DNA of 64,000 nt from Solirubrobacteraceae bacterium (GCA_030681525.1 JAUXSD010000216.1:1-64000), one strand, 5' to 3'; shown: positions 1 to 8,545, counted from the stretch's first letter. The notes: generated by a model from the letters alone, not told the origin. Translations and numbers: made by a program.

Positions 1-267
1 CGACCGCGGCCCAGGCCGCAGCCGGGCCCGCCGCGGCCCGCGGCCGAACCCGATCTCGCCGGCGCCGGTGCCCCCACGGCCCGCAGCCGCGAGCTGCGCC
101 AGACCCCAGCCGCCTCGCGGCAGGTCAGCACGCTGCCCGCCGCACGGCGCGCGCCGTCGCATCGCCTGCCCTCCGAGCTCGTCGTCGGCATCGTGCTGCT
201 GCTCATCGCCGCGACGGCGGCGGTCCTGCTGCTGTTCGGCATCCTGCGCGTCGCCGTCACGGGCTGA
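1..267 (+). CDS. C-terminal end of a membrane protein (5' truncated)
   Basis: Frame 1 is open from the first base to a TGA at 265-267 (88 codons) with no start inside the window, so this is the 3' end of a gene that begins outside. The first ~55 residues are rich in Pro, Arg and Ala with no recognisable domain. The last ~33 residues form one hydrophobic segment (residues about 60-82, pattern LVVGIVLLLIAATAAVLLLF) ending in a short tail. This looks like a C-terminal membrane anchor behind a low-complexity linker. The downstream deacylase starts 22 bases after the stop, so the two may be cotranscribed. The function cannot be named. Confidence 0.5.
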   Translation, partial: RPRPRPQPGPPRPAAEPDLAGAGAPTARSRELRQTPAASRQVSTLPAARRAPSHRLPSELVVGIVLLLIAATAAVLLLFGILRVAVTG

Positions 268-289
268 TCGCGCGCGCCCCCGGCCCGCC

Positions 290-1531
290 GTGAGCCTCGC
301 CGCCGCCCTCGCCGCCATCGACCGCGCGGCGATCGCGCGCGACACCGCGCGTCTCGTGCGGGAGCGCAGCGTCACCGGCCGGGAGCGCGGCGCGGCCACC
401 TGCGTCGTGCAGCTCGCCCGCGAGCTCGGCCTGCACGCGACGCTCGACGAGCACGACCTCGACGCGCTGCGCGCGCACCCCGGCCACCCCGGCGAGGAGG
501 CCCCGCGCAGCGAGCTCGTGGGCGCGACCGTCACGCTGCCGGGCCGCGATCCGCGCGCGCCGCGACTGTGCGTCAACGGGCACGTCGACGTCGTGCCGGC
601 GGGCACGGAGGCGTGGGAACGCGATCCGTGGGCGGGCGCGATCGACGACGACCGCGTGCACGGCCGCGGCGCCGTCGACATGAAGGGCGGGGTCGTCGCG
701 GCACTGCACGCGCTCGGCGCCCTGCGCGCCGCGGGCACCCGGCTGCCCGGCGACGTCGTCCTGCAGGCCGTGGCGTCCGAGGAGGACGGCGGCCTCGGCA
801 CGTTCGCGGCGCTGGGGCGCGACGCGGACTTCGCCGCCTGCCCCATCCCCGAGCCGACCGAGCTGCGGATCGTCTGCGCCCACGGCGGCGCGCTGACCTT
901 CACCGGCGTCGTGCGCGGGCGCGGCGCCCACGCGGCCAAGCGGCTCGAAGGCGTGTCGGCGATCGATCGCTACGTGCCCATCCACGCCGCGCTGCACGCG
1001 CACGAGCGGGCGGTCAACGCCCGCCCGCGCCACCCGTTGCTGTCCGGCGACCCGCTGCCCTACCCGCTGCTCGTCGGCCGGCTCGACGCCGGCCGCTGGT
1101 CAAGCCAGGTGCCCGACGAGCTGCGCTTCGAGGGCCGCCTCGGCGTGCCCGTCGGCGAGTCGCTCGCGGACGCCCGGGCCGGGCTGGAGCGCGCCGTCGC
1201 GGCCGCCACCGACGGCGCGGGCCCGCCGGTGCAGATCACGTGGTCCGGCGGCCAGTTCGGGCCCGGCGAGACCGACGTGCGCGATCCGTGGGTGGGGCTC
1301 GTGCGCGACGCCGCCGCCGCCGAGCTCGGCAGCCCGCCGCCGCTCGTCGGCGTCGGCTACGGCTGCGACATGCACCTGTATCGCGACCACGCGATCCCCT
1401 GCGTCCTGTTCGGCCCGAGCGGAATCGATCTCGCGCACGCCGCCGACGAGCGGGTCGCGATCGACGACCTGGTGGCGGTCGCCCGGGTCGTCGTGCGCAG
1501 CGCCGTGGCGTTCGCCGCGCAGCGGGGATGA
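290..1531 (+). CDS. M20 family metallopeptidase (ArgE/DapE-type deacylase)
   Basis: A 413-residue di-zinc amidohydrolase of the M20 family, which cleaves N-acyl groups from amino acids (acetylornithine deacetylase, succinyl-diaminopimelate desuccinylase and relatives) or small peptides in the cytosol. The metal site is visible: His98 and Asp100 in NGHVDVVPAG, the bridging Asp130 in RGAVDMKGG, the catalytic pair Glu164-Glu165 in SEEDGG, Glu188 in PEPTE, and a late His near residue 383 in LAHAADE. The lid (dimerisation) domain lies between about residues 200 and 310. GTG at 290 is chosen because it begins just before the conserved N-terminal helix; longer readings overlap the preceding gene. 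The substrate is not determinable from sequence, and the neighbours are not arginine or lysine biosynthesis genes. Confidence 0.85.
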   Translation: MSLAAALAAIDRAAIARDTARLVRERSVTGRERGAATCVVQLARELGLHATLDEHDLDALRAHPGHPGEEAPRSELVGATVTLPGRDPRAPRLCVNGHVDVVPAGTEAWERDPWAGAIDDDRVHGRGAVDMKGGVVAALHALGALRAAGTRLPGDVVLQAVASEEDGGLGTFAALGRDADFAACPIPEPTELRIVCAHGGALTFTGVVRGRGAHAAKRLEGVSAIDRYVPIHAALHAHERAVNARPRHPLLSGDPLPYPLLVGRLDAGRWSSQVPDELRFEGRLGVPVGESLADARAGLERAVAAATDGAGPPVQITWSGGQFGPGETDVRDPWVGLVRDAAAAELGSPPPLVGVGYGCDMHLYRDHAIPCVLFGPSGIDLAHAADERVAIDDLVAVARVVVRSAVAFAAQRG

Positions 1532-1564
1532 CAGCGGCCGTGCCCGATCGGGTAGGCAGCGCGC

Positions 1565-1654
1565 ATGAGCTCGCGGGTGATGCTCGTCCTCTACGTGGCG
1601 GTCATCGCGACCGGCCTCGTGCTGTACACGATCGTCGGCCTGACGCACGGCTGA
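1565..1654 (+). CDS. 29-residue single-pass membrane peptide
   Basis: ATG at 1565 opens a 29-codon frame ending in TGA at 1652-1654, three bases before the DUF6766 start at 1658. Nearly the whole peptide is one hydrophobic helix (VMLVLYVAVIATGLVLYTIV) with a short polar start and a GLTHG tail. The fixed position directly in front of the DUF6766 gene and the clean transmembrane pattern support a real small membrane protein, possibly a subunit or partner of the next gene product. No family is recognised. Confidence 0.5.
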   Translation: MSSRVMLVLYVAVIATGLVLYTIVGLTHG

Positions 1655-1657
1655 GCG

Positions 1658-2332
1658 ATGCGACGCTTCTGGCGCGAGAACAGCCTCACGATCGTCTTTC
1701 TCGTGCTGTTCGCCGGCGCGCTCGCCGGCCAGGCGTTCGCCGGCTGGCACGAGTTCAACAACGAGGCGACGAGCCACGAGCAGGCGACGATCTCGCTCGG
1801 CCGCTACCTGCTGTCCTCCTCGTTCGGCAACGCGGTGATGGAGAACTGGCAGTCGGAGTACCTGCAGTTCACGCTCTACATCCTGCTCACGGTCTGGTTC
1901 GTGCAGAAGGGCTCGCCGGAGTCCAAGCAGCTCGACAAGGCCGGTCGGGAGGACGACGAGGACCAGCTCGTCGGCGAGTACGCCAAGCCGGACTCGCCGG
2001 GATGGGCGCGGGCGCGCGGCGTGCGGCTGTGGCTGCTGTCGAACTCGCTCGTGCTCGTCATGGCGACGATCTGGCTGGGCTCGTGGTCCGCGCAGGCCGT
2101 CACGGGCTGGAGCGACTTCAACTCCGACCGGCTCGTGCACGGCGAGCCGGCCCTCTCGCTGTGGCAGTTCGTCGGCACCGCCCACTTCTGGGAGGCCACG
2201 CTGCAGAACTGGCAGTCGGAGTTCCTCGCCGTCGGCTCGATGGCGGTCCTGGCGATCTACCTGCGCCAGCGCGGCTCGCCGGAGTCCAAGCCCGTCGGCG
2301 CGCCGCACTCGGCGACCGGGATGGAGGGCTGA
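1658..2332 (+). CDS. DUF6766 family membrane protein with internal duplication
   Basis: A 224-residue integral membrane protein matching the pattern I know as DUF6766 (N-terminal RFWRENSLTIVF, then GW.EFN). It contains two copies of one unit. Each has a hydrophobic helix, a GW-x-(E/D)FN motif, a second helix preceded by ENWQSEYLQF or QNWQSEFLAV, and a cytoplasmic QKGSPESK or QRGSPESK tail. Four transmembrane helices are predicted at about residues 10-30, 60-85, 125-145 and 170-205. The family is uncharacterised. The gene converges on the ligase-like gene (stop-to-stop gap of 4 bases), so it likely shares a short operon only with the 29-residue peptide upstream. Confidence 0.8.
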   Translation: MRRFWRENSLTIVFLVLFAGALAGQAFAGWHEFNNEATSHEQATISLGRYLLSSSFGNAVMENWQSEYLQFTLYILLTVWFVQKGSPESKQLDKAGREDDEDQLVGEYAKPDSPGWARARGVRLWLLSNSLVLVMATIWLGSWSAQAVTGWSDFNSDRLVHGEPALSLWQFVGTAHFWEATLQNWQSEFLAVGSMAVLAIYLRQRGSPESKPVGAPHSATGMEG

Positions 2333-2336
2333 CGGG

Positions 2337-4511
2337 CTACGGCGCGGTCGGCGTGCCCGGCGCCGCCGGCGTGCCCGCCGCCGGCACCGGTGCGACGGCC
2401 GGCCCGGAGTAGCGCGGGCTCAGCGGCGTGCCGGTCGCCGTCGGAGATCCGCCCGCCGGGACCTCGAAGAGCACGAGCCGGGCCACGAGCGCGCGCGTGC
2501 CGGAGCCGATCGGGTCGAGCTCGAGCAGTCGCGTGGCGGCCGAGCGCGCGGCCGGCCGGTCGGCGGTCTTCAGCGCGACCTCGAGCAGCCGCTGCCACGC
2601 GGTCGCGTTGTAGGGCTGGCGGTCGACGGCGTCGACGAGGTAGCGCTGCGCCTCGACGAGCCGGCCGCGCCCCTGGGCGATCGCGGCGGCCGCGAACAGC
2701 GGGCGGACCGCAGTGGGATCCAGCCGCGCGGCGAGGTCCGCCTCTGCGGCGGCGTCCTCGAGCTCGGCGGAGCCGGCGTTCGTGCTGATCGCCTGCGCGT
2801 CGCTGGCCTTCTTGTCGGCGAGCATCGGCAGCCCGGCCGACACGACGAGCAGCCCCGCCGCGACGCAGGCCAGCGCGACGAGCGCGCCGCGCGTGCCGAT
2901 CGCGCGGTGGTCGGGAGGCGCCGCGCTGTGCGGGCGCCACGGCGTGGCGGCGAGGACCCCGAGGAAGACCAGCGCCGGGATCGTCACGCCGGGGATGTCC
3001 CAGTCCCAGTCGACGAGGCCGTGCGCGATCCAGGCGACGGCGCCGGCGAACAGCGCGACCGCGATGTCGCGCTCGCGCCCCGCCGCCATCGTGCGCACCC
3101 GCTCGAAGGCGCAGAACAGCAGGAAGCCGAGCGCGCCCGAGACCAGCAGCGTGCCGACGACCCCGGTCTCGGCGAGGAACTGCAACGGCATGTTGTGCGG
3201 CTGCACGACGCCGAGCTCGGTGTCGCGGTACATCTTGTGGGTCACGGCGAACGAGCCCGCGCCCCAGCCCTGCAGCGGCTTGTCCGACCACGCGCCGGCC
3301 GCCTCCTTCCACCACACCCAGCGGTTGCCGGAGTTCGACGACACGAGGCGCGCGGGATCGGACACCTCGTCCTTGCTCGTCTCGGTGAACTTCGTCCAGG
3401 CGTCGTCGGCCCAGCCGCCCGGCCCGCCCTCGTAGCTGGCGATGCCGCCCAGCAGCATGACCCCGAGGATCGCGGCGGTCGCGGCCAGACCGCGCCAGAC
3501 GAGCTGCGTGCGCTCGGCGTCCCACGGCGTGCGCTCCTCGAGGCGCAGCAGGCCCCAGCCGGCGATGAGCAGCGCCAGCAGGCAGCCGGCGCCGACGAGC
3601 CCGAGCAGGATGCCGTCGGGGATGCGCTCGTCGAGCGGGACGTTGACGCCCTTCAGCGCCGGCCGGCTGAACGACAGCCCGAGGATCGGGATCGAGGCGA
3701 CGATCGTCACGCCGATGACGGCCAGACCGCGCAGCCGCTGGCCGCCGAGCAGCGTCACGACCGCCAGCGCGACGAGGAACGCCAGGACGCCGCCGCGCGA
3801 GTACGTCATGCCGAGGCAGACGAGCAGCACGAACAGCGCCGCGAGGCCGAGCAGCCGCATCGGGTCGCGACGCGTCGGGTCGGTGGCGATCCGCAGCGCG
3901 ATCGGGATCGCCAGCACCATCACGAGCCCGAGCGCGTTCCAGTACTCCAGCGGCGCGCGCAGGCGCGAGGCGACCGCGGTGTGATTGAAGTCGACGCCGA
4001 GCAGCTCGACGCCGGGCATGATCTTGCCGGCCAGGCCGTAGAACGCGCACGCCAGCGCCACGAGCAGCCAGCCGTAGGCGAAGTGCTCGATCGCGCGCGG
4101 CAGGCTGGAGGCGAGCGTCAGCGCGAGGACGAGGACGAGGACGTAGGCGACCGCGCGGTTGACGTGCGCCCACGTCTGCTCGGGCGCTACGGACCACAGC
4201 AGCGTCACACCGCACCACACCGCGAAGCCGGCGAGCAGGCCGATGCCGATCCACACCTCGGCCGGGGCGCGCAGCGACAGCGTGCGCGTCAGCAGCAGCC
4301 CGACCGCGGCGCCGACGCCGACGAACGCCAGCCCGATCTGCAGCCGCGGCTCCTCGGGCAGCCCGACCGCCCCGTGCGCGAAGACGGCGTAGGCGCAGAC
4401 GGCCACCACGGCGGCGAGGAGCGCGATGCCCGAACGCGGCGTGCGGCTCCGGGCGGGAGGCGCGCCCAGCGGCGTGGCGACCCGAGGGCTGGCTGGGGTC
4501 GAAACGGCCAT
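2337..4511 (-). CDS. O-antigen ligase-like (Wzy_C) membrane protein with TPR-like tail
   Basis: A 724-residue polytopic membrane protein. Roughly residues 28-560 hold a dozen hydrophobic helices. The large periplasmic loop carries the Wzy_C signature: RWVWWKEA, then GWGAGSF, then QPHNMPLQFLAETG, with the conserved His-Asn pair. This family joins or polymerises lipid-linked glycans at the outer face of the membrane (WaaL, Wzy) or glycosylates proteins. The last ~150 residues are soluble and helical with TPR-like repeats (AEADLAARLDP, AQRYLVDAVDRQP). The C-terminus is Pro/Ala/Thr-rich. ATG at 4511 precedes a polar N-terminus. In a Gram-positive actinobacterium it would act on an exopolysaccharide or cell-wall glycan rather than LPS; that is inference. 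Confidence 0.8.
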   Translation of the reverse strand: MAVSTPASPRVATPLGAPPARSRTPRSGIALLAAVVAVCAYAVFAHGAVGLPEEPRLQIGLAFVGVGAAVGLLLTRTLSLRAPAEVWIGIGLLAGFAVWCGVTLLWSVAPEQTWAHVNRAVAYVLVLVLALTLASSLPRAIEHFAYGWLLVALACAFYGLAGKIMPGVELLGVDFNHTAVASRLRAPLEYWNALGLVMVLAIPIALRIATDPTRRDPMRLLGLAALFVLLVCLGMTYSRGGVLAFLVALAVVTLLGGQRLRGLAVIGVTIVASIPILGLSFSRPALKGVNVPLDERIPDGILLGLVGAGCLLALLIAGWGLLRLEERTPWDAERTQLVWRGLAATAAILGVMLLGGIASYEGGPGGWADDAWTKFTETSKDEVSDPARLVSSNSGNRWVWWKEAAGAWSDKPLQGWGAGSFAVTHKMYRDTELGVVQPHNMPLQFLAETGVVGTLLVSGALGFLLFCAFERVRTMAAGRERDIAVALFAGAVAWIAHGLVDWDWDIPGVTIPALVFLGVLAATPWRPHSAAPPDHRAIGTRGALVALACVAAGLLVVSAGLPMLADKKASDAQAISTNAGSAELEDAAAEADLAARLDPTAVRPLFAAAAIAQGRGRLVEAQRYLVDAVDRQPYNATAWQRLLEVALKTADRPAARSAATRLLELDPIGSGTRALVARLVLFEVPAGGSPTATGTPLSPRYSGPAVAPVPAAGTPAAPGTPTAP

Positions 4512-4553
4512 GGGAAGCGGCCGTCGATGCTAGTGGTTCGTTGCGCGCCGTGG

Positions 4554-4568
4554 CGCCGGAAACCGGCG
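4554..4568. promoter_or_regulatory. Small inverted repeat in a divergent promoter region
   Basis: The 78-base gap between the divergent genes starting at 4511 (minus) and 4590 (plus) contains CGCCGG-AAA-CCGGCG, a perfect 6-bp inverted repeat with a 3-base spacer, 22 bases before the GTG at 4590. It could be an operator or a hairpin in the leader of the plus-strand gene. GC-rich 6-bp repeats occur by chance, so support is weak. Confidence 0.2.
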
Positions 4569-4589
4569 TCATTGCTAGCGTAGGCAGTT

Positions 4590-5288
4590 GTGACGCGTCG
4601 CCTCGTGCCCTTCCTGCTCGCGCTCGTCGCGTGCCTCGCGTGCGCCCCGCCGGCCTCCGCGGACACGCTGACGACGATCCTGCAGGACTACGTCGACGAT
4701 CAGCGCATCGACCCGTGCCGGTACAGCGAGAAGCAGCTGCGCCAGCTCAAGGATCTGATCCCGAACGACGCGAACGCCTACGCGGCGGACTTCGCGGCAG
4801 CGGTCGACGACGCGCTCGCCAACCGCGCGCAGGGCGCCTGCAACAAGGCCAAGGCGCAGGCCGACGGCGCGACCGCGGCGCCCGCCACGGGTGGCGGCAC
4901 GGGGTCGACCCCGCCGCCGGCCGCGTCCGGCGACACCGGCGCGGGCGCCCAGGCCGGCGGCTCCGCCGAACCGGCGCCGAACGTCGCCAAGCCGCCGCCG
5001 ACGCCCACCGCGCAGCCCACGGCCGCCCCGGAGATCGTCGCGATCCGCGACGCGATCACGGTCGCCGCGGGGACGACCGACCCGGCCACCGACGCACCCT
5101 TCCCCGTCCTGGCGCTGGCGATCCTCGCCGGGCTGTTCGCCCTCTCGGGCCTCGTCGTCGCGCTGGCCCGCTGGCGCGGCTGGGAGCCGGCCTGGGCCGA
5201 CAACGTCCGCCACGCCGCCGGCGAGGCCGGCTGGCGCGCGTCGTCGACGTGGGCGGAGTTCACCGACTTCGTGAGGCTCGGCCGGTAG
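4590..5288 (+). CDS. Exported protein with C-terminal membrane anchor, unknown function
   Basis: A 232-residue protein starting at GTG 4590. Residues 1-24 are a classic signal peptide (RR, a hydrophobic LVPFLLALVACLACA core, cleavage after PASA-D). The mature N-terminal ~75 residues form a small helical domain with two cysteines (PCRYSEKQLRQL and GACNKAKAQ) that could form a disulfide. A Gly/Pro/Ala/Thr-rich linker follows (about residues 95-150), then a single transmembrane helix (about 170-192, PVLALAILAGLFALSGLVVAL) and a basic/aromatic cytoplasmic tail. The architecture is a surface domain tethered through a stalk. No known family is recognised. It lies directly upstream of fabI (25-base gap) and may be cotranscribed. 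Confidence 0.75.
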   Translation: MTRRLVPFLLALVACLACAPPASADTLTTILQDYVDDQRIDPCRYSEKQLRQLKDLIPNDANAYAADFAAAVDDALANRAQGACNKAKAQADGATAAPATGGGTGSTPPPAASGDTGAGAQAGGSAEPAPNVAKPPPTPTAQPTAAPEIVAIRDAITVAAGTTDPATDAPFPVLALAILAGLFALSGLVVALARWRGWEPAWADNVRHAAGEAGWRASSTWAEFTDFVRLGR

Positions 5289-5313
5289 GGGCCGAGTAGA
5301 TAGCCTCGCCTTC

Positions 5314-6114
5314 ATGCTTCTCGAAGGCAGACGGCTACTCATCACCGGAGTCCTCACCGAGGGCTCGATCGCCTACTCCGTCGCGCAGCGCGCGCAGGAG
5401 GAGGGCGCCGAGATCGTGCTGACCGGCTTCGGCCGCGGGCTGCGGATCACACAGCGGATGGCCAAGCGGCTCGGCGATCCGGGGCCCGCCGTGCTCGAGA
5501 TGGACGTCAACGAGCCCGACCAGATGGCCGCCGTCGCGGCCGACCTGCAGGAGCGCTGGGGGGCGCTCGACGGCATCCTGCACGCGATCGCGTTCGCGCC
5601 CGGCGACGCGCTCGGCAACAACTTCCTCAACACCCCGCTGGAGAGCGCGCAGATCGCGTTCGCGACGAGCGCCTACTCGCTGAAGTCGCTGTCGGTCGCG
5701 ATGCTGCCGCTGCTCGAGCAGGGCGACTCGCCGTCGATCGTCGGCCTGGACTTCGACGCGCAGGTCGCCTGGCCGGTCTATGACTGGATGGGCGTCGCGA
5801 AGGCCGCGCTGGAATCCGTCAACCGCTACCTCGCGCGCGACCTCGGCCCGAAGGGCATCCGCAGCAACCTCGTCTCGGCCGGCCCGATCGGCACGATGGC
5901 GGCGAAGTCGATCCCCGGCTTCGACGAGCTGGCCGGCGTGTGGAACACGATGGCCCCGCTGCACTGGGACACCGCCGACGCCGGCCCGACCGCCGACGCG
6001 ATCATCTTCCTGCTGTCGACGATGTCGCGCGGCATCACCGGCGAGATCACGCACGTCGACGGCGGCTTTCACGCGATGGGCGCGCCGCCGTCGCCGCCGG
6101 CCGCCGCCGAGTAG
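5314..6114 (+). CDS. fabI: Enoyl-[acyl-carrier-protein] reductase (NADH), FabI
   Basis: A 266-residue short-chain dehydrogenase fold enzyme catalysing the last reduction of each fatty acid elongation cycle (trans-2-enoyl-ACP to acyl-ACP). FabI hallmarks are the atypical N-terminal cofactor loop ITGVLTEGSIAYSVA instead of GxxxGxG, and the active-site pair Tyr156-x6-Lys163 in VYDWMGVAKAALES, preceded by VGLDFDAQVAW. The substrate-loop segment GPIGTMAAKSIPGF follows, and the usual HVDGG C-terminus is present. The length is normal for the family. The other FAS-II genes sit about 26 kb away as one operon (31.7-37.1 kb) that lacks an enoyl reductase, so this unlinked gene probably supplies that step. 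Confidence 0.93.
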   Translation: MLLEGRRLLITGVLTEGSIAYSVAQRAQEEGAEIVLTGFGRGLRITQRMAKRLGDPGPAVLEMDVNEPDQMAAVAADLQERWGALDGILHAIAFAPGDALGNNFLNTPLESAQIAFATSAYSLKSLSVAMLPLLEQGDSPSIVGLDFDAQVAWPVYDWMGVAKAALESVNRYLARDLGPKGIRSNLVSAGPIGTMAAKSIPGFDELAGVWNTMAPLHWDTADAGPTADAIIFLLSTMSRGITGEITHVDGGFHAMGAPPSPPAAAE

Positions 6115-6119
6115 CGACG

Positions 6120-6136
6120 GCGGCTCCAGGAGCCGC
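6120..6136 (+). terminator. Hairpin just downstream of fabI
   Basis: GCGGCTC-CAG-GAGCCGC is a perfect 7-bp stem with a 3-base loop, starting six bases after the fabI stop and followed by TTGAGTTG. The position and stem suit a transcription terminator, but the T-tract is poor, as is common in high-GC actinobacteria. Confidence 0.4.
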
Positions 6137-6173
6137 TTGAGTTGCGGCGCGCCCGCGCCGATACGTGTCGGGC

Positions 6174-6875
6174 ATGCGCCGCCTCGGCCCGCAGCTGACG
6201 TACGCGAACATCGTGTCGACGCTGTGCCTGTTCGTCGTCCTCGGCGGGTCCGCCTACGCCGGCACGCTGCTCACCGGCAGGGACGTCAGAAACGAGAGCC
6301 TCACCGGCGCCGACGTCAGGAACAACTCGATCCGCAGCGCCGACGTCCGCGACGGAACGCTGACGGCCGGCGACTTCGCGTTCGGGACGCTGCGCGTAGG
6401 GCCCCAGGGTTCAAGGGGCGATCGCGGCCCGAAGGGCGATCCGGGTGCGCCGGGGCAGCCGGGCCAGCGCGGCGAGCAGGGCGTGCCGGGGCCGCTGAGC
6501 GAGACGCTTCCGAGCGGCCTCACCTCGCGCGGGGTGTGGGTGATCAGCCAGGACAACCAGGTCTTCGAGGCGAGCGTCTCCACCGCGATCGCCATCAGCT
6601 TCCCGTTCCGGCTGGCCCAGACGCCGACCTTCCATCCGCTGACGCACTGGCGCGTCGGCTCGAGCTACACCGATGCATGCCCCGGCTACGACGCCGGCGG
6701 TCTGCCGCGGGCGGCGCCCGGCCACCTCTGCGTCTACCAGACCAACCAGGATCTGAACTCCGGCGTGGCCACGAAGACCGCGCAGTGGAGCAAGATCGGC
6801 ATCCAGCTGGCCGCCACCTCGAGCCCGAGCACGAGCCTCGCGGCCGAGGGCAGCTGGGCCGTCACCGCGCCCTGA
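6174..6875 (+). CDS. Collagen-like exported protein
   Basis: A 233-residue protein. Residues 1-29 form the signal/anchor typical of a repeated Thermoleophilia family (MRRLGP, then a hydrophobic IVSTLCLFVVLGGSAYA core). A stretch with repeated ADVRN/SADVRDGTL units follows (about 35-70). A short collagen-like Gly-X-Y tract with about ten triplets comes next (about 76-107, starting GPQGSRGDRG). The C-terminal domain (~110-233) is globular with two Cys (DACPGYD and GHLCVYQ) and no recognised fold. ATG 6174 is preferred to GTG 6165 because family members start immediately before the double Arg. It is likely a cell-surface or secreted structural protein. It is a distant relative of the collagen/Hcp-like protein at 61.5-62.3 kb. 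Confidence 0.75.
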   Translation: MRRLGPQLTYANIVSTLCLFVVLGGSAYAGTLLTGRDVRNESLTGADVRNNSIRSADVRDGTLTAGDFAFGTLRVGPQGSRGDRGPKGDPGAPGQPGQRGEQGVPGPLSETLPSGLTSRGVWVISQDNQVFEASVSTAIAISFPFRLAQTPTFHPLTHWRVGSSYTDACPGYDAGGLPRAAPGHLCVYQTNQDLNSGVATKTAQWSKIGIQLAATSSPSTSLAAEGSWAVTAP

Positions 6876-6930
6876 CGCCGCGCCGCCGGCTCGCGGACGA
6901 AGTCATCACCGGGCGGGCTGCGGCGGGGGT

Positions 6931-6969
6931 GAGTCGGTTTGATCGCGGCCCGCGCGAGTAAACCGACTC
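6931..6969. terminator. Long hairpin between collagen-like gene and MFS exporter
   Basis: GAGTCGGTTT (6931-6940) is perfectly complementary to AAACCGACTC (6960-6969). The 19-base loop itself contains a CGCG/CGCG pairing. The structure lies 55 bases after the collagen-like gene and 160 bases before the exporter start. It could end the upstream transcript or serve as an operator for the exporter. There is no T-tract. The rest of the gap (6970-7129) shows no other clear signal apart from the exporter's ribosome binding site. Confidence 0.45.
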
Positions 6970-7129
6970 CCGCCTCCCCCCGGCCGCGATCACCGCCGCG
7001 CCCGCCAGCGCCCCCCCGAGACGGTGCGGCTGGCCGTACGGCCAGACACGGGCTGCCCCGATCGTCGGCCTTCCGATGCCGTGGAAGTCTCGCGTCAATG
7101 ATCTTGAGACCGAGACCAAGGAGCACGGA

Positions 7130-8545
7130 ATGAGAAGCCAACGCTGGACGCTGGCGGTCGTCTGCGCCGCCACCGCGATGCTCATGCTCGACATCGCCGT
7201 CGTGAACACCGCGCTGTCGCGCATCGCCGAGGACCTGGACACCGGCCTCGGCGGGCTGCAGTGGGTCGTCGACGCCTACACGCTGACGCTGGCCGCCACC
7301 GTCCTGACCGCCGGCGTGCTCGCCGACCGGCTCGGTCGTCGCCGGATGTTCGCGATCGGCCTGGCGTTGTTCACCGTCACCTCGCTGGCGTGCGCGCTGA
7401 GCACGTCGATCGACGCGCTGAACGCCGCCCGCGCCATGCAGGGCGTCGGCGCCGCGATCATGTTCGCGGTCTCCCTGGCGCTGCTCGCGCACGCCTTCCC
7501 GGGCACGGTCGAGCGCACGAAGGCGCTCGCCGCCTACGGCGCCACGATCGGCGCGTCGTTCGCGATCGGCCCGGCCGTCGGCGGCGCGCTCACGAGCGCC
7601 CTGGACTGGCAGTGGATCTTCCTCATCAACCTGCCGATCGGCATCGCCTGCCTCGCGATCACGCTGACCCGCGTCGAGGAGTCGCGCGACCCGCGCCCGC
7701 GGCGCATCGACTGGGCGGGCCAGCTGACCCTCGCGGGCGGCCTGTTCCTGCTCGTGCTCGGGCTGCTGCGCGGCAACGAGCAGGGCTGGACGAGCACGCC
7801 GATCGTGCTCGAGCTGACCGGCGCCGCCGTGCTCATGTGCCTGTTCGTCGCGATCGAGCGGCGCGTCCGCGAGCCGATGCTCCCGCTCGGGCTCTTCCGC
7901 CGGGCGGACTTCGCCGGCGCCCAGCTGACGGCGTTCGCGATCTCCGCGTCGTTCTTCGCGATCTTCCTCTACGTCACGCTGTACCTGCAGCAGATCCTGG
8001 GGCTGTCGGCGATCGAGGCGGGCCTCGTCTACATCCCGGGCACGGTCATCATGTTCGTCGTCTCGGGCGCGACCGCGAGCCTGGGCACGCGCGTGCATCC
8101 GGGGACGCTGATCTCGGTCGGCCTGCTGCTGGTGGCCGCCGGCATGGGCCTCATGCTCGTCGCCGACGAGACGTCCTCGTGGACGGCCGTCCTGCCCGGC
8201 TCGATCGTCGCGCTGATCGGCACCGGGCTGTTCAACCCCGCCGTCAGCGCGGTCGCGCTGGGCTCGGTCCCGGCCGAGCAGAGCGGCCTCGCCGCCGGCG
8301 TCAACGACACGTTCCGCCAGGCCGGCATCGCCGTCGGCGTCGCCGCGCTCGGCGCGCTCGTGCCCGCCGAGGCCGCGCTCGGCGGCGGCTCGGCCACCGC
8401 CTACGTCGACGGGCTGCACCAGGCGGCGCTCGCCGGCGCGGGCCTCGCGCTGGCCGGAGCGATCGTCGCCGCGGTGCTCATCCGGCCGCGCCGGGCGCGG
8501 CGCGCGGAGCAGCCCGCCCCGGCGCTGGCGTTCGAAGGCGCCTAG
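7130..8545 (+). CDS. MFS transporter, DHA2 (14-TM) drug/H+ antiporter family
   Basis: A 471-residue polytopic membrane protein of the major facilitator superfamily, predicted to have 14 helices. Family signatures are LDIAVVNTAL in helix 1 (DHA2 motif D1), WVVDAYTLTLAATVLTAGVLADRLGRR in helices 2-3 (motif A as GxLaDrxGrr), and the proton-antiporter motif C region in helix 5 (GATIGASFAIGPAVGGALT). Such proteins export lipophilic drugs, antibiotics or metabolites in exchange for protons. ATG 7130 is fixed by a good Shine-Dalgarno AAGGAG at 7118-7123; the longer frame from 7076 lacks one. No adjacent regulator gene is present, so the substrate is unknown. Confidence 0.87.
   Translation: MRSQRWTLAVVCAATAMLMLDIAVVNTALSRIAEDLDTGLGGLQWVVDAYTLTLAATVLTAGVLADRLGRRRMFAIGLALFTVTSLACALSTSIDALNAARAMQGVGAAIMFAVSLALLAHAFPGTVERTKALAAYGATIGASFAIGPAVGGALTSALDWQWIFLINLPIGIACLAITLTRVEESRDPRPRRIDWAGQLTLAGGLFLLVLGLLRGNEQGWTSTPIVLELTGAAVLMCLFVAIERRVREPMLPLGLFRRADFAGAQLTAFAISASFFAIFLYVTLYLQQILGLSAIEAGLVYIPGTVIMFVVSGATASLGTRVHPGTLISVGLLLVAAGMGLMLVADETSSWTAVLPGSIVALIGTGLFNPAVSAVALGSVPAEQSGLAAGVNDTFRQAGIAVGVAALGALVPAEAALGGGSATAYVDGLHQAALAGAGLALAGAIVAAVLIRPRRARRAEQPAPALAFEGA

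Noticed and set aside
6734-8419. 561-codon minus-strand open frame opposite the exporter
   Set aside because: Gln/Arg/Asp-rich shadow; the plus-strand exporter has a ribosome site and transmembrane pattern.
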